DNA of 8,025 bases from Alphaproteobacteria bacterium. GTDB taxonomy: Bacteria > Pseudomonadota > Alphaproteobacteria > ATCC43930 > CGMCC-115725. The position numbers were made by a program, and so were the translations under genes. The notes beneath the pieces are model-generated. The model did not search any database. It was given only the letters and a program-made list of their open reading frames with translations, and was not told where the DNA came from. Shown piece by piece: positions 1 through 5,907 of the stretch; positions within the stretch are counted from its first letter, which is position 1, and each line of letters begins with the position of its first letter. The stretch covers positions 1 through 8,025 of the forward strand of contig JAFAHP010000607.1 of assembly GCA_019237175.1 (NCBI GenBank), given 5' to 3'.

Positions 1-267
1 CTCATCAAATACGAACCCGCCAGCCAGTGAGCCGTCCGGATAGAGATTCCCCGACGCATCCCGCCCATGGCAGTTGCCACATGCGCCGATCGTGTTGACG
101 AGATAAGAGCCGCGTTCGACCGGGGCCTCGGCGCTACGAGCTTGAACGCCCGCGGGGCCTTCAGCCGACCCCACGCCAGTGAACGAGCCGACGAGAAGAA
201 AGGCGGCGGAAGCAACTACGGTATTCCGCAGGAATACCGGCGCCAACCGGCAAACGCCAGATTTCAT
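1..267 (-). CDS. c-type cytochrome, N-terminal part (3' end beyond the window)
   Basis: Only the first 89 codons are inside the window; the gene continues past the left edge. The protein starts MKSGVCRLAPVFL and has a hydrophobic signal segment at about residues 16-35 ending near GSA, so it should be exported. A haem c binding motif CGNCH sits at residues 63-67, preceded by ERGSYLVNTIGA, the usual lead-in of the alcohol-dehydrogenase/diheme cytochrome c type of domain. The haem would be attached covalently in the periplasm and the protein would carry electrons there, probably for a dehydrogenase. The start is supported by AGGGAG (275-280) seven bases before the ATG. Whether it has one or more haems, and its partner enzyme, cannot be seen here. 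The family call rests on the CXXCH motif and its flank. Confidence 0.85.
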   Translation of the reverse strand, partial: MKSGVCRLAPVFLRNTVVASAAFLLVGSFTGVGSAEGPAGVQARSAEAPVERGSYLVNTIGACGNCHGRDASGNLYPDGSLAGGFVFDE

Positions 268-484
268 GGTAATTCTCCCTCAATAGCGGATCGCTACCTG
301 ACGCGAGACGAAAAGGTCGATCCGTCACTTGTCGGAGAGATTATATCCGTCGCTTGGGTCGGGTGCGATCTCTAAAATATAGTTAACCATAAGAATTTCA
401 CTCTCAAATACGGCGTCGGGATTTACCTAGAGGGACGCGAAGATCCAGCCGGTTGACTGCAATGTCGCGCGGCCACGCGGCCGG
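268..484. other. Intergenic region between the cytochrome c and TAXI genes
   Basis: This 217-bp stretch lies downstream of the TAXI gene stop and upstream of the cytochrome c start, both on the minus strand. It should hold the cytochrome promoter, but I could not pick a convincing -35/-10 pair. An AT-rich part at about 370-410 is the best candidate area. A short GGCC/GGCC inverted repeat near 471-482 follows the TAXI stop but has no T-tract, so I do not call it a terminator. No gene on either strand is supported. Confidence 0.5.
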
Positions 485-1471
485 TTACGAATGGATCAGG
501 CCTTTCTCACGGTAATAATTCAATGCTCCTGGGTGGATCGGGATGACCGAGGCGCTGGGTACCATCTCCTGCATCTCCAAGCTCGAGAGCGCCGGGTGCA
601 ACTGCCGGAAAACGCCGAAATTGTCGAATACCGCCTTGACCATGTCATAAACCAGCTGATCCGGCTGATCACTCGATGCGATGAGCACTGCCCGCGTGCC
701 GATTGTTGGAACATCGCTGGGATTGCCGACGTACATGCCGCCCGGGATGATTGTGGCGATGTAATAGGGATGCGTTGCGAGTAGGCCATCGATCGGGTGA
801 CCAGCGACGCGCACCAGCCTCGCTCGGCAGTCCGTCGTAGCTTCCTGGGTCAGCCCATTGGGATGCCCCGCCTCAAATATAATGGCGTCGACTTTGCCGC
901 TGCAGAGCGCCAGGTTCTGCTCGGCAGGCGCGAATTCCAGCACATGCTCAGGATCGGACGTCGTCCAGCCATAAGCTTCGAGGATGACATCGCGCGTGAC
1001 GTTGTATCCGACACCGCTCGTGCCAATGCCGACGCGCTTGGCACGCAAGTCCTGGAAATCTCGTATGCCGGTATCGGCGCGAGCGACGACGGTAAATGCT
1101 TCCGGGTAAAGGGCAACTACCACGCGCAGCTTCGGGTCGGGGCCGGCGGCAGCGAACGGTCCCTCACCGTGGAAAGCAGCATGGGCGACATCGGTCTGCG
1201 AAAGGCCAAACGCCGAGTCACCGCTCTCGACGCGTCGGATGTTCGCTACCGAGCCGTCAGAACTCACCGCAACGCATGGGATCGCCTGATGCTCGGCCTC
1301 CAGATTGAACATACGGCAGATCGCGTTTCCGACGGGGTGATAGACGCCGCCGGGGGTCCCGGTGGCGAGACTGACCGAAGTCGGAGCCGGGGCATCGGAG
1401 ACCGCCGCGTAGCCTGCAGCCGCGCCTGCCATGATGGCCGCACTCAAAAAGAACGGTCGCCAGAACGGCAT
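485..1471 (-). CDS. TAXI-family TRAP transporter solute-binding protein
   Basis: This 328-residue protein has an N-terminal signal peptide (MPFWRPFFLSAAIMAGAAAG) followed by the TAXI hallmark GTPGGVYHPVGNAIC. Later family features are a VARADTGI stretch, the DLRAKRVGIGTSGVG segment and an IIFEAGHPN segment. The length is normal for the family. Such proteins bind a small organic acid or amino acid in the periplasm and deliver it to a TRAP membrane permease. No permease gene is in the window, so this is either an orphan receptor or uses one encoded elsewhere. Two pairs of cysteines (in NAICRMF/AIPCVAV and ALCSGK/TDCRAR) could form disulfides. Start choice: an AGGAGG at 1482-1487 sits ten bases before this ATG and seven before an in-frame GTG at 1474. 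A longer form from ATG 1510 overlaps the upstream stop as ATGA but lacks its own Shine-Dalgarno. The ligand is unknown. Confidence 0.88.
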   Translation of the reverse strand: MPFWRPFFLSAAIMAGAAAGYAAVSDAPAPTSVSLATGTPGGVYHPVGNAICRMFNLEAEHQAIPCVAVSSDGSVANIRRVESGDSAFGLSQTDVAHAAFHGEGPFAAAGPDPKLRVVVALYPEAFTVVARADTGIRDFQDLRAKRVGIGTSGVGYNVTRDVILEAYGWTTSDPEHVLEFAPAEQNLALCSGKVDAIIFEAGHPNGLTQEATTDCRARLVRVAGHPIDGLLATHPYYIATIIPGGMYVGNPSDVPTIGTRAVLIASSDQPDQLVYDMVKAVFDNFGVFRQLHPALSSLEMQEMVPSASVIPIHPGALNYYREKGLIHS

Positions 1472-1481
1472 CACCGAATAG

Positions 1482-1487
1482 CCTCCT
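1482..1487 (-). promoter_or_regulatory. Ribosome binding site of the TAXI gene
   Basis: AGGAGG on the minus strand lies ten bases before ATG 1471 and seven before GTG 1474. It lies inside the longer reading frame that opens at 1510, which argues that translation really starts at 1474 or 1471 rather than at the ATGA overlap. Confidence 0.6.
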
Positions 1488-1506
1488 GCCGGCATGCGAC
1501 TGGATT

Positions 1507-2214
1507 TCATGTGTCGAGCTGATACTCGACCTTGGAGCCGTCACGTTCGAACTCGGCTCGCACCCAAAGGTTTGAGTTGTCGTACCAAACGCTGCCAGCG
1601 TAATAGGGCGTGATGAAAGTGTAACGCGTGGCCTGAACCTGACCCGCGGCAACCGTGATCGGTTCCTCGGCAACCTTGTGCGCGCTGACGCCGATGACGC
1701 CGCCACGCTCTGCGTCGACCACCGTCGACTGCTCGAGCATCGCTGGTGTCCATATGCTGTTCGACGTCAGAGTGGCGGCGGAAGCGATATAGGGACCGCT
1801 CTTGCCGACGACGCGAAAGCCTTGCGGCGTCGCCGAGCCCTCGACGTGGAGGGGCTCACCCTTGTCCACGGTGTCACTATTCAGTGACACCAGCCGCCCC
1901 GCGCGCCAAATTTCTTCGGAGCGATGACTGAATGCGTAGGCCGTCACGAAAGCGACCTTCACCTCGATATGGATCTCGGTACTGACCCGAGTCTCACCGG
2001 TTGCCGGAGAATATGAGATCGTGTGGTTGCCGATTCTGAAGCCCTTGTATAGGACCGAGAATCGCCGGTCGGCTGCTGCTGTCGGCAAGACAATCGATGT
2101 TGCGGCATGAGCGGCCGCAGGAAAAACACAACCGATGGCTCCGGCAAATCCGCCCATAAGAAGCGCGCGTCGCCGAATAGACGTCCTCACTTGACCCGGG
2201 CACAAATGAGACAT
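1507..2214 (-). CDS. Secreted DUF6134-family protein
   Basis: This 235-residue protein has an export signal containing consecutive arginines (SIRRRALLMGGFAGAIG, residues 12-28) and an AAAHA cleavage region near residue 37. The arginines and hydrophobic stretch fit a Tat-type signal, although Sec is possible. The mature part reads as a DUF6134 (DUF3108-like) beta-rich domain: FSVLYKGFRIGNHTISYSP at the start, a central HRSEEIWRAGRLVSLNS segment, and a C-terminal YAGSVWYDNSNLWVRAEFE segment. The function of the family is not known; the beta-barrel-like fold suggests a periplasmic binding or envelope role. The stop overlaps or nearly abuts the TAXI gene, so the two are very likely co-transcribed and may act together. 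Start: ATG 2214 gives a normal signal peptide. In-frame ATG 2250 and GTG 2307 are possible, but neither adds a recognisable domain and no start has a strong Shine-Dalgarno. Confidence 0.8.
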   Translation of the reverse strand: MSHLCPGQVRTSIRRRALLMGGFAGAIGCVFPAAAHAATSIVLPTAAADRRFSVLYKGFRIGNHTISYSPATGETRVSTEIHIEVKVAFVTAYAFSHRSEEIWRAGRLVSLNSDTVDKGEPLHVEGSATPQGFRVVGKSGPYIASAATLTSNSIWTPAMLEQSTVVDAERGGVIGVSAHKVAEEPITVAAGQVQATRYTFITPYYAGSVWYDNSNLWVRAEFERDGSKVEYQLDT

Positions 2215-2499
2215 GGTACGGTGTCGACTTTCGATAATTCCCGAAGGCATTCCCCCGCCATAGACACGGCGCCGACGCGCCGTTCGTTGGTGCGGTTCGG
2301 ATGACACGTTAGAGAAGGAAGGATCGTTGCTGCAACCATGTGTCGAGACGTCAACGATACCGTCGCCAAACGATCTGTCAGCAGCGTTGCCTGTCGATCG
2401 CGCCTCCGAATCGACCGAAGCCTTGCTCGCGCTTGGCGGAGTTCTAGCATGCTCTGAGTTCGATTAATTCCGCTTTGCGGTTTCTTTTGGGCGTAGGAA
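2215..2499. other. Divergent intergenic region
   Basis: This 285-bp stretch separates the minus-strand DUF6134 gene from the plus-strand GlsB-like gene and should contain promoters for both. The minus frame of DUF6134 stays open up to a GTG at 2307, so part of it could be coding if that start is used. I looked for the alphaproteobacterial general-stress promoter pattern (GGAAC, spacer, GTT) and for sigma-70 boxes and found no convincing match. No other gene is supported. Confidence 0.45.
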
Positions 2500-2772
2500 A
2501 TGAAGGCATCGCTCTTCTGCACCGCGCGGTACATCGGTGCAGCACGCCGCACGGATACCAAATGCCGCATTGGGTTCATCGCAGGTGTGATCGCGAAGTT
2601 CATCACCCCCGGCGACATCGAACCATCGGGGTTCATTCTGACAACAATCCTCGGGATAGCCGGAGCTTTTGTCGCCACTTACCTGGGCCAGGCGATAGGC
2701 TGGTATCGTGCTGGACAAGGGGCTCGCCTAATTGGAGCGGTGGTCGGGGCGATAATTATCTTGATGATTTGA
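2500..2772 (+). CDS. GlsB/YeaQ/YmgE-type small membrane protein, abnormal N-terminus
   Basis: This is a 90-residue protein. From residue 24 it matches the GlsB/YeaQ (transglycosylase-associated, Pfam Transgly_assoc) family: GFIAGVIAKFITPG (25-38), then SGFILTTILGIAGAFVATYL leading into GQAIGWY, and a final helix LIGAVVGAIIILMI (77-90). The family forms small, glycine-rich inner-membrane proteins linked to stress responses; their biochemical role is not settled. Family members are usually 80-odd residues and begin directly with a hydrophobic first helix. Here residues 1-23 are polar and rich in Arg and Cys (RYIGAARRTDTKCR), so most of the first half of helix one is missing. A stop codon (TAG 2494) lies just upstream and the AGGA before ATG 2500 is too close to be a good Shine-Dalgarno. 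The gene may be damaged at its 5' end. Family identity is firm, integrity is not. Confidence 0.7.
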   Translation: MKASLFCTARYIGAARRTDTKCRIGFIAGVIAKFITPGDIEPSGFILTTILGIAGAFVATYLGQAIGWYRAGQGARLIGAVVGAIIILMI

Positions 2773-3092
2773 GGATTCATTGCCGCGCGCCGCCGCCCGT
2801 CTCCATAGCATGGATCGTTTGCTCCGCGTGGAGATGTCGCTCCGATGAAAGCGCTTAGGAGTTCGCCGATCCCCCCGCTCAGGGGTCCGCTGACACCGGC
2901 ACCGGCGAAACTCCGGCTCTGTCGGATCAGCATGTCATCGCTATGGCGCAACTCGTTAGCCAGCTCCTTCCTCGCGTTTCAGCGATTTACCCTTGCGCAA
3001 GACGTCGAACAGGGCGATCGTGGCTCGACAACCGAAGCAAAAGTCAGTTTAGACCTTAGCTTATCCACGATCTACTGCGAGGGAGGAGTACA
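2773..3092. other. Intergenic region with a relic of a DUF3597 gene
   Basis: This 320-bp stretch lies between two plus-strand genes. Apart from the DUF3597 relic listed separately, I see no gene. Two short perfect inverted repeats occur (CCATAGCATGG near 2803 and CTCCGCGTGGAG near 2822), without T-tracts. A weak sigma-70-like pair (TCGACA at about 3027 and TTTAGA 17 bases later) lies upstream of the gene at 3093, but I would not rely on it. Confidence 0.5.
2931..2979 (-). pseudogene. Relic fragment of a DUF3597 gene
   Basis: On the minus strand this segment reads NARKELANELRHSDDM, which lines up with NARKELASELHYSGDM of the intact DUF3597 gene at 3809-4228. At nucleotide level 2931-2979 and 3905-3953 differ at only 6 of 49 positions by my count. 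The reading frame is closed by a TGA directly upstream of the NARK codons, and after DDM the sequence no longer follows the family beyond a short possible similarity. It is therefore a short leftover of a second DUF3597 copy and not a gene. Both copies have the same orientation. Confidence 0.72.
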
Positions 3093-3362
3093 ATGACCAG
3101 CCGTTCATGTACAATATTTATTGCCTCGTTGCTGTTGTTGTTTGCGGCACCCGCCTCGGGGCAGACCCCCGACCCAGGTGCCGCGGCGAACGTGCGCCAG
3201 AGTGGGCAATATGAGGGGGCATTGCACAGCAATTCGAGCTTTCGCGCAAAACGCATCAAGCAGGAATGCGGGCCGATTAACGATCCGCAGTTGCATCAGC
3301 AGTGCGTCGCTTCGTTTGGCAGCGAAGGAGCATCGTCATCGACCAAGCATCACCAAAAATAG
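3093..3362 (+). CDS. Small secreted protein with a conserved two-cysteine tail
   Basis: This 89-residue protein has a clear signal peptide (TIFIASLLLLFAAPASG, cleavage probably after residue 23). The short mature chain contains an ECGPINDPQLHQQCVASF segment (58-75). The two cysteines at 59 and 71 could form one disulfide in the periplasm. I recognise this segment only as typical of unnamed small exported proteins in Bradyrhizobium-like bacteria, and no function is known to me. The start is well supported: GGAGG lies a few bases before the ATG within GAGGGAGGAGTACA. The C-terminal SSSTKHHQK end is polar and probably disordered. It stands alone on the plus strand between two regions of gene remnants. 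Confidence 0.75.
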   Translation: MTSRSCTIFIASLLLLFAAPASGQTPDPGAAANVRQSGQYEGALHSNSSFRAKRIKQECGPINDPQLHQQCVASFGSEGASSSTKHHQK

Positions 3363-3515
3363 AAGCATCATTCAGGGTGGACGTTTGGCGTCGCCCGCCA
3401 AAATGGGGTTTAGCAGCACATGAGGCCGAGCGGCGCGTCGATCTCCTCCTCGATCACGGCGGCGGCGCCGCAACGGAAAAAATAGCACCGGCACGCGCGG
3501 GGCGAGGCGCGACCG
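3363..3515. other. Unassigned stretch beside the glucosidase relic
   Basis: Between the small secreted protein and the recognisable glucosidase relic there is about 150 bp with no supported gene. The minus frame of the relic stays open through here, but its Arg-rich translation (for example PLRRRRRDRGGDRRAARP) does not resemble the family, so I treat it as non-coding or as sequence after a breakpoint. Confidence 0.4.
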
Positions 3516-3782
3516 TTGTCTGACCTTGAGCGGGGCCTCGAACGCATCCTCGAAAGGAGCCCGCAGCCGGTCGGGCGGCTGGTCCGTCGGCCGCAGTCGG
3601 AGTGTCTGACTTCCTTTCGCCGCCACGGTCAGTCGATAGTGGGCAGACGCCTTGGTGCCGTGCAATTCAGGGTTGATTGCGGTCTTGTTCCCGTGGACGA
3701 CGGCTTGGATGATGCCGTCCTTGCAGTACAGCTGTTGATTGGGCTGATTGAAGGCCCGCTGGGTATTGGTTAAATGGCCCAC
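3516..3782 (-). pseudogene. Internal fragment of an MGH1/GH63-like glucosidase
   Basis: On the minus strand about 89 codons read as an internal piece of the large glucosidase family annotated as MGH1-like/GH63-like glycoside hydrolase. Recognisable parts are LTNTQRAFNQPN, LYCKDGIIQAVVHG, NPELHGTKASAHYRLTVAA and LRLRPTDQ followed by PFEDAFEA. In the intact family this segment lies in the first half of a protein of several hundred residues or more, and the catalytic (alpha/alpha)6 barrel follows. Here the upstream part is missing beyond 3782, and the downstream frame turns into Arg-rich sequence with no family resemblance. No Shine-Dalgarno precedes it. It is a truncated remnant without catalytic residues. 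The family call is from remembered motif patterns, so an alignment would settle it. Confidence 0.65.
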
Positions 3783-3808
3783 TCTGGATTCAGCGGACCT
3801 TGTCTCTT

Positions 3809-4228
3809 TTATGACTTGAGCTCGTCCGGCACCTTACCGCCGTTTTCGGCCAGTTTTTGCATGACCTGCTTGTGTAGCCAGATATTCATCGATGCGGAAT
3901 CATTCATGTCGCCGCTGTAGTGCAACTCGCTAGCCAGCTCCTTCCTCGCGTTTAAGCTACTGTCGAGGTCAAGGAGCTTCATTAGATCGACAATCGATGT
4001 TCGCCAGTTAAGCTGCTGTGGGCTCTTAGATGCCAGACTTGTGAGGACCCCCTCCACATCGACACCCTGTTGTGGAGTAGAACCGGCCACACCGGCATCG
4101 ACCGTGGATGAGCTCGGTTGCACAGAAGGCGCCGCGGCGGTGGACGAAGCGGCGGGTGCATCGGCGTTGGCCGCAGCGGCCTCGCTGCCACCAAAAATCT
4201 TGGACATAATCGAACTGAATATGGACAT
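3809..4228 (-). CDS. DUF3597 family protein
   Basis: This 139-residue protein has the family layout: a short conserved head MSIFSSIMSKIFGG (1-14), a flexible Ala/Ser-rich linker (about 16-50), and a conserved C-terminal domain. The C-terminal domain includes VDVEGVLTSLA, LNWRTSIVDLMKLLDLDSSL and NIWLHKQVMQKLAENGGKVP, which are strong signatures of DUF3597. The domain is helical and LysM/peptidoglycan-binding-like roles have been guessed, but no function is established. It has no signal peptide. GGAGGAG precedes the ATG by about seven bases. It is the last gene of the minus-strand run, 57 bp after the ComEA-like gene, so co-transcription is plausible. A decayed piece of a second copy lies at 2931-2979. 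Confidence 0.88.
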   Translation of the reverse strand: MSIFSSIMSKIFGGSEAAAANADAPAASSTAAAPSVQPSSSTVDAGVAGSTPQQGVDVEGVLTSLASKSPQQLNWRTSIVDLMKLLDLDSSLNARKELASELHYSGDMNDSASMNIWLHKQVMQKLAENGGKVPDELKS

Positions 4229-4285
4229 CGATAGACTCCTCCGCTCACTCTCGCGGTGGTTATCGCTTTCCTTCGAGCACTATTA

Positions 4286-4603
4286 CTATTTTTGCCGCGC
4301 GATAATCTTGTCCTTGATCTGGTTATAGACGTTCGCAGGAATGATCTTACGCTGCACGAGATCATCCTTGCCGTTATACGGTCTATTGGCGATGATCGCC
4401 TTTACCCGCGCCGGGCCGACTCCGGGAAGTTTATCGAGTTCTTGTGCACTTGCCGAGTTTATATCGACCAACTGCGCTGCTTGTGCCGATTTGATGGCCG
4501 GCGGCAAGCTCGGCGATTTCGACGGCCAAGCTGGCTGCGCGACGGCTGGCAGCGCTGTGAGCAGGGTCAACCAGATCACGGGCAGATAACGGTTCACTCT
4601 CAT
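4286..4603 (-). CDS. Secreted ComEA-like helix-hairpin-helix protein
   Basis: This 105-residue protein has a signal peptide (residues 1-22, ending ALPAVA), a short Pro/Ser/Lys-rich spacer, and a tandem helix-hairpin-helix domain at about 45-100. The domain opens LVDINSASAQELDKLPGVGP, with the LPGVGPARVKAII hairpin typical of the ComEA C-terminal domain, which binds DNA without sequence preference. In competent bacteria such proteins bind incoming DNA in the periplasm. Many proteobacteria carry small secreted HhH proteins of unproven role, so I do not assign comEA. Two ATG codons are adjacent (4606 and 4603). The GGAGG upstream is four bases from the first and seven from the second, so 4603 is preferred. 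It lies 57 bp downstream of the PspA-like gene on the same strand, possibly in one transcript. Confidence 0.85.
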   Translation of the reverse strand: MRVNRYLPVIWLTLLTALPAVAQPAWPSKSPSLPPAIKSAQAAQLVDINSASAQELDKLPGVGPARVKAIIANRPYNGKDDLVQRKIIPANVYNQIKDKIIARQK

Positions 4604-4660
4604 CATGGTCCCTCCAAGACCGGGGTCGAAAGAAACCCGGGCCGAGCAAAACCCTCGGCG

Positions 4661-5431
4661 TCAACCTCTCGCCTTGAGGGCGGCCAGCCGGTCGCTGAGG
4701 CTCTGCGGCACAGCGGGCTTGCCGGATGCCGCGGCGAGGGCGGCGGCGATGTTGGGATCGTCGTGCTCCGGCTGCGTCGGGCGCAATAGCTTTGCCTTGG
4801 CCGTTGCCGCATCCGCCGAAGCGAGGTCTCTGGCGGCGGCTTCTTGCATCGCCTTCAGCGCGACCGTCATGCTGCTGGTGGTGCTGGTCAGCCCCGCCGC
4901 GCGGCGCGCCGCCTCGGCCTGCTGTTCGGCCATATCGCGCTGTTGCCCGGCGCGCGCCATGTCCCGGCGCGCCCGCTCCAGCTCGGACCGGCCTTGTCTC
5001 AGCTTGCCGCCGGCGTCCGCGTAGGTCTTTTCGAGCGTTTCGAGAAAATCTTTGGCGTCGACGGCATCCTTTTTTTCGCGTTCGATCTCCGGTGCCATCT
5101 GCTCCAGCATCGTAACCAGGGTCCCGAGGCTGTGCTCGAGCCCCGCCTTGCGGGTCGCATCGGGCTCCGCGGCGATCTGTCGTTGCAGCTGCTCTGCCGC
5201 CGCCATACGCTGCTGCGACAGCGCTTGAATCGCCTCGGCCTCCTTCTGCTCCTTGTCATAGCTCTGTCGCGCGCTGGCGACCTGCAGCCCGAGTTCGTCG
5301 AGATGTTGCTCCATCGTGCGCAACTCCGCCTCGCTGGCCGATTGCGGATCCCACCGCACCAGCGCTTCGACGCCCGCCTGCATCGCGTTGTCGGCTTTCA
5401 CTCCCACCAGGTTACGGATGAAACTGAGCAT
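4661..5431 (-). CDS. PspA/IM30-family coiled-coil protein (YjfJ-like)
   Basis: This 256-residue protein is almost entirely charged alpha-helical coiled coil, for example MEQHLDELGLQVASARQSYD at about 40-60 and LERARRDMARAGQQRDMAEQ in the second half. It lacks the usual PspA opening and instead begins MLSFIRNLVGVKADNAMQAG, as in YjfJ-type members. A TSTTSSMTVALKAMQEAA segment at about 185-205 resembles the TSTVGASSSV region of YjfJ, and the protein ends in a short DRLAALKA helix. PspA-family proteins are ESCRT-III-like and assemble on the inner face of the membrane to protect it under stress. The start at 5431 is fixed by GAGGAGGAGG (5435-5444); the longer TTG-initiated frame from 5452 has no such support. 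It is 21 bp downstream of the DUF350 gene, so the two are surely in one operon. Confidence 0.85.
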   Translation of the reverse strand: MLSFIRNLVGVKADNAMQAGVEALVRWDPQSASEAELRTMEQHLDELGLQVASARQSYDKEQKEAEAIQALSQQRMAAAEQLQRQIAAEPDATRKAGLEHSLGTLVTMLEQMAPEIEREKKDAVDAKDFLETLEKTYADAGGKLRQGRSELERARRDMARAGQQRDMAEQQAEAARRAAGLTSTTSSMTVALKAMQEAAARDLASADAATAKAKLLRPTQPEHDDPNIAAALAAASGKPAVPQSLSDRLAALKARG

Positions 5432-5452
5432 GAGCCTCCTCCTCGGTCGCAA

Positions 5453-5893
5453 TCAGGCCGGCACCATTGCCGCGGCATTCAGCAGCCCGATCGAGAGCTG
5501 GGCGGCGACCAGCGGGATCGCCGCGGCAACCTGGCCGGCTTCGATCATCGCGCGCATCCCGCGCAGCAAATGCGATACGATGACAACCGTCAATAGCTGA
5601 AGCAGGACCGCCACCACTCCCCATACCAGGATGTCGAGAAGTGCCCCGGTGGTCGCCAAAAGGGCCGCAAGCGGGATCGCAATTGCGACGAGCGCGCCCC
5701 CGAGCACCGTCGCCGCAGCGGTGTTGCCGTTGCGCAGCAGCTCGCGCTCGTGAAACGGGGTGACCGCCATGTAGATGAAGATGCCGGCGATCAGAAGGGC
5801 CAGCACCAGGAGGAACTGCAGCAACAGCGTCGGCAGCCCGCTGCCGAGCGCGTCGAGGATTGCGGGAGCCGAACCATCAGATGCGGTGTTCAT
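5453..5893 (-). CDS. DUF350 membrane protein (YjfL-like)
   Basis: This 146-residue hydrophobic protein has four predicted membrane segments, roughly residues 18-42, 58-82, 84-108 and 118-140. The conserved DUF350 feature TPFHERELLRNGNTAAATVL lies between the first two helices, and a matching second repeat is seen around SHLLRGMRAMIEAGQVAAAI, giving the internal two-helix duplication usual for the family. DUF350 (UPF0719) proteins are inner-membrane proteins of unknown activity. In enterobacteria YjfL is encoded beside a PspA homologue and a DUF2491 protein, the same set as here. GGAG six bases before the ATG supports the start, and the gene begins 14 bp after the DUF2491 stop. Its likely role is a membrane component of an envelope-protection system, which is inferred from context only. 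Confidence 0.87.
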   Translation of the reverse strand: MNTASDGSAPAILDALGSGLPTLLLQFLLVLALLIAGIFIYMAVTPFHERELLRNGNTAAATVLGGALVAIAIPLAALLATTGALLDILVWGVVAVLLQLLTVVIVSHLLRGMRAMIEAGQVAAAIPLVAAQLSIGLLNAAAMVPA

Positions 5894-5907
5894 GGGTCGC
5901 TCCGGTT

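Noticed and set aside
67..375. Plus-strand open frame of 102 codons
   Set aside because: It is antisense to the cytochrome c start and signal peptide, which has a Shine-Dalgarno, a signal segment and a CGNCH haem motif. The plus translation shows no domain.
470..484. GGCC inverted repeat after the TAXI stop as a terminator
   Set aside because: The stem is only four base pairs and there is no T-tract on the minus strand.
797..1522. Plus-strand open frame of 241 codons opposite the TAXI gene
   Set aside because: Its Arg-rich composition without any domain is typical of antisense frames of high-GC genes, and the minus strand encodes a clear TAXI protein.
2215..2499. General-stress (EcfG-type) promoter upstream of the GlsB-like gene
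   Set aside because: I found no GGAAC element with a GTT element at the right spacing.
2679..2951. Minus-strand 90-codon frame as a gene
   Set aside because: It merges the tail of the DUF3597 relic with antisense of the GlsB-like gene; no family resemblance over its length.
4607..4660. Terminator between the PspA-like and ComEA-like genes
   Set aside because: A CCGAG/CTCGG five-base-pair stem is present but it is short and not followed by a clear run of T, so I do not call it.
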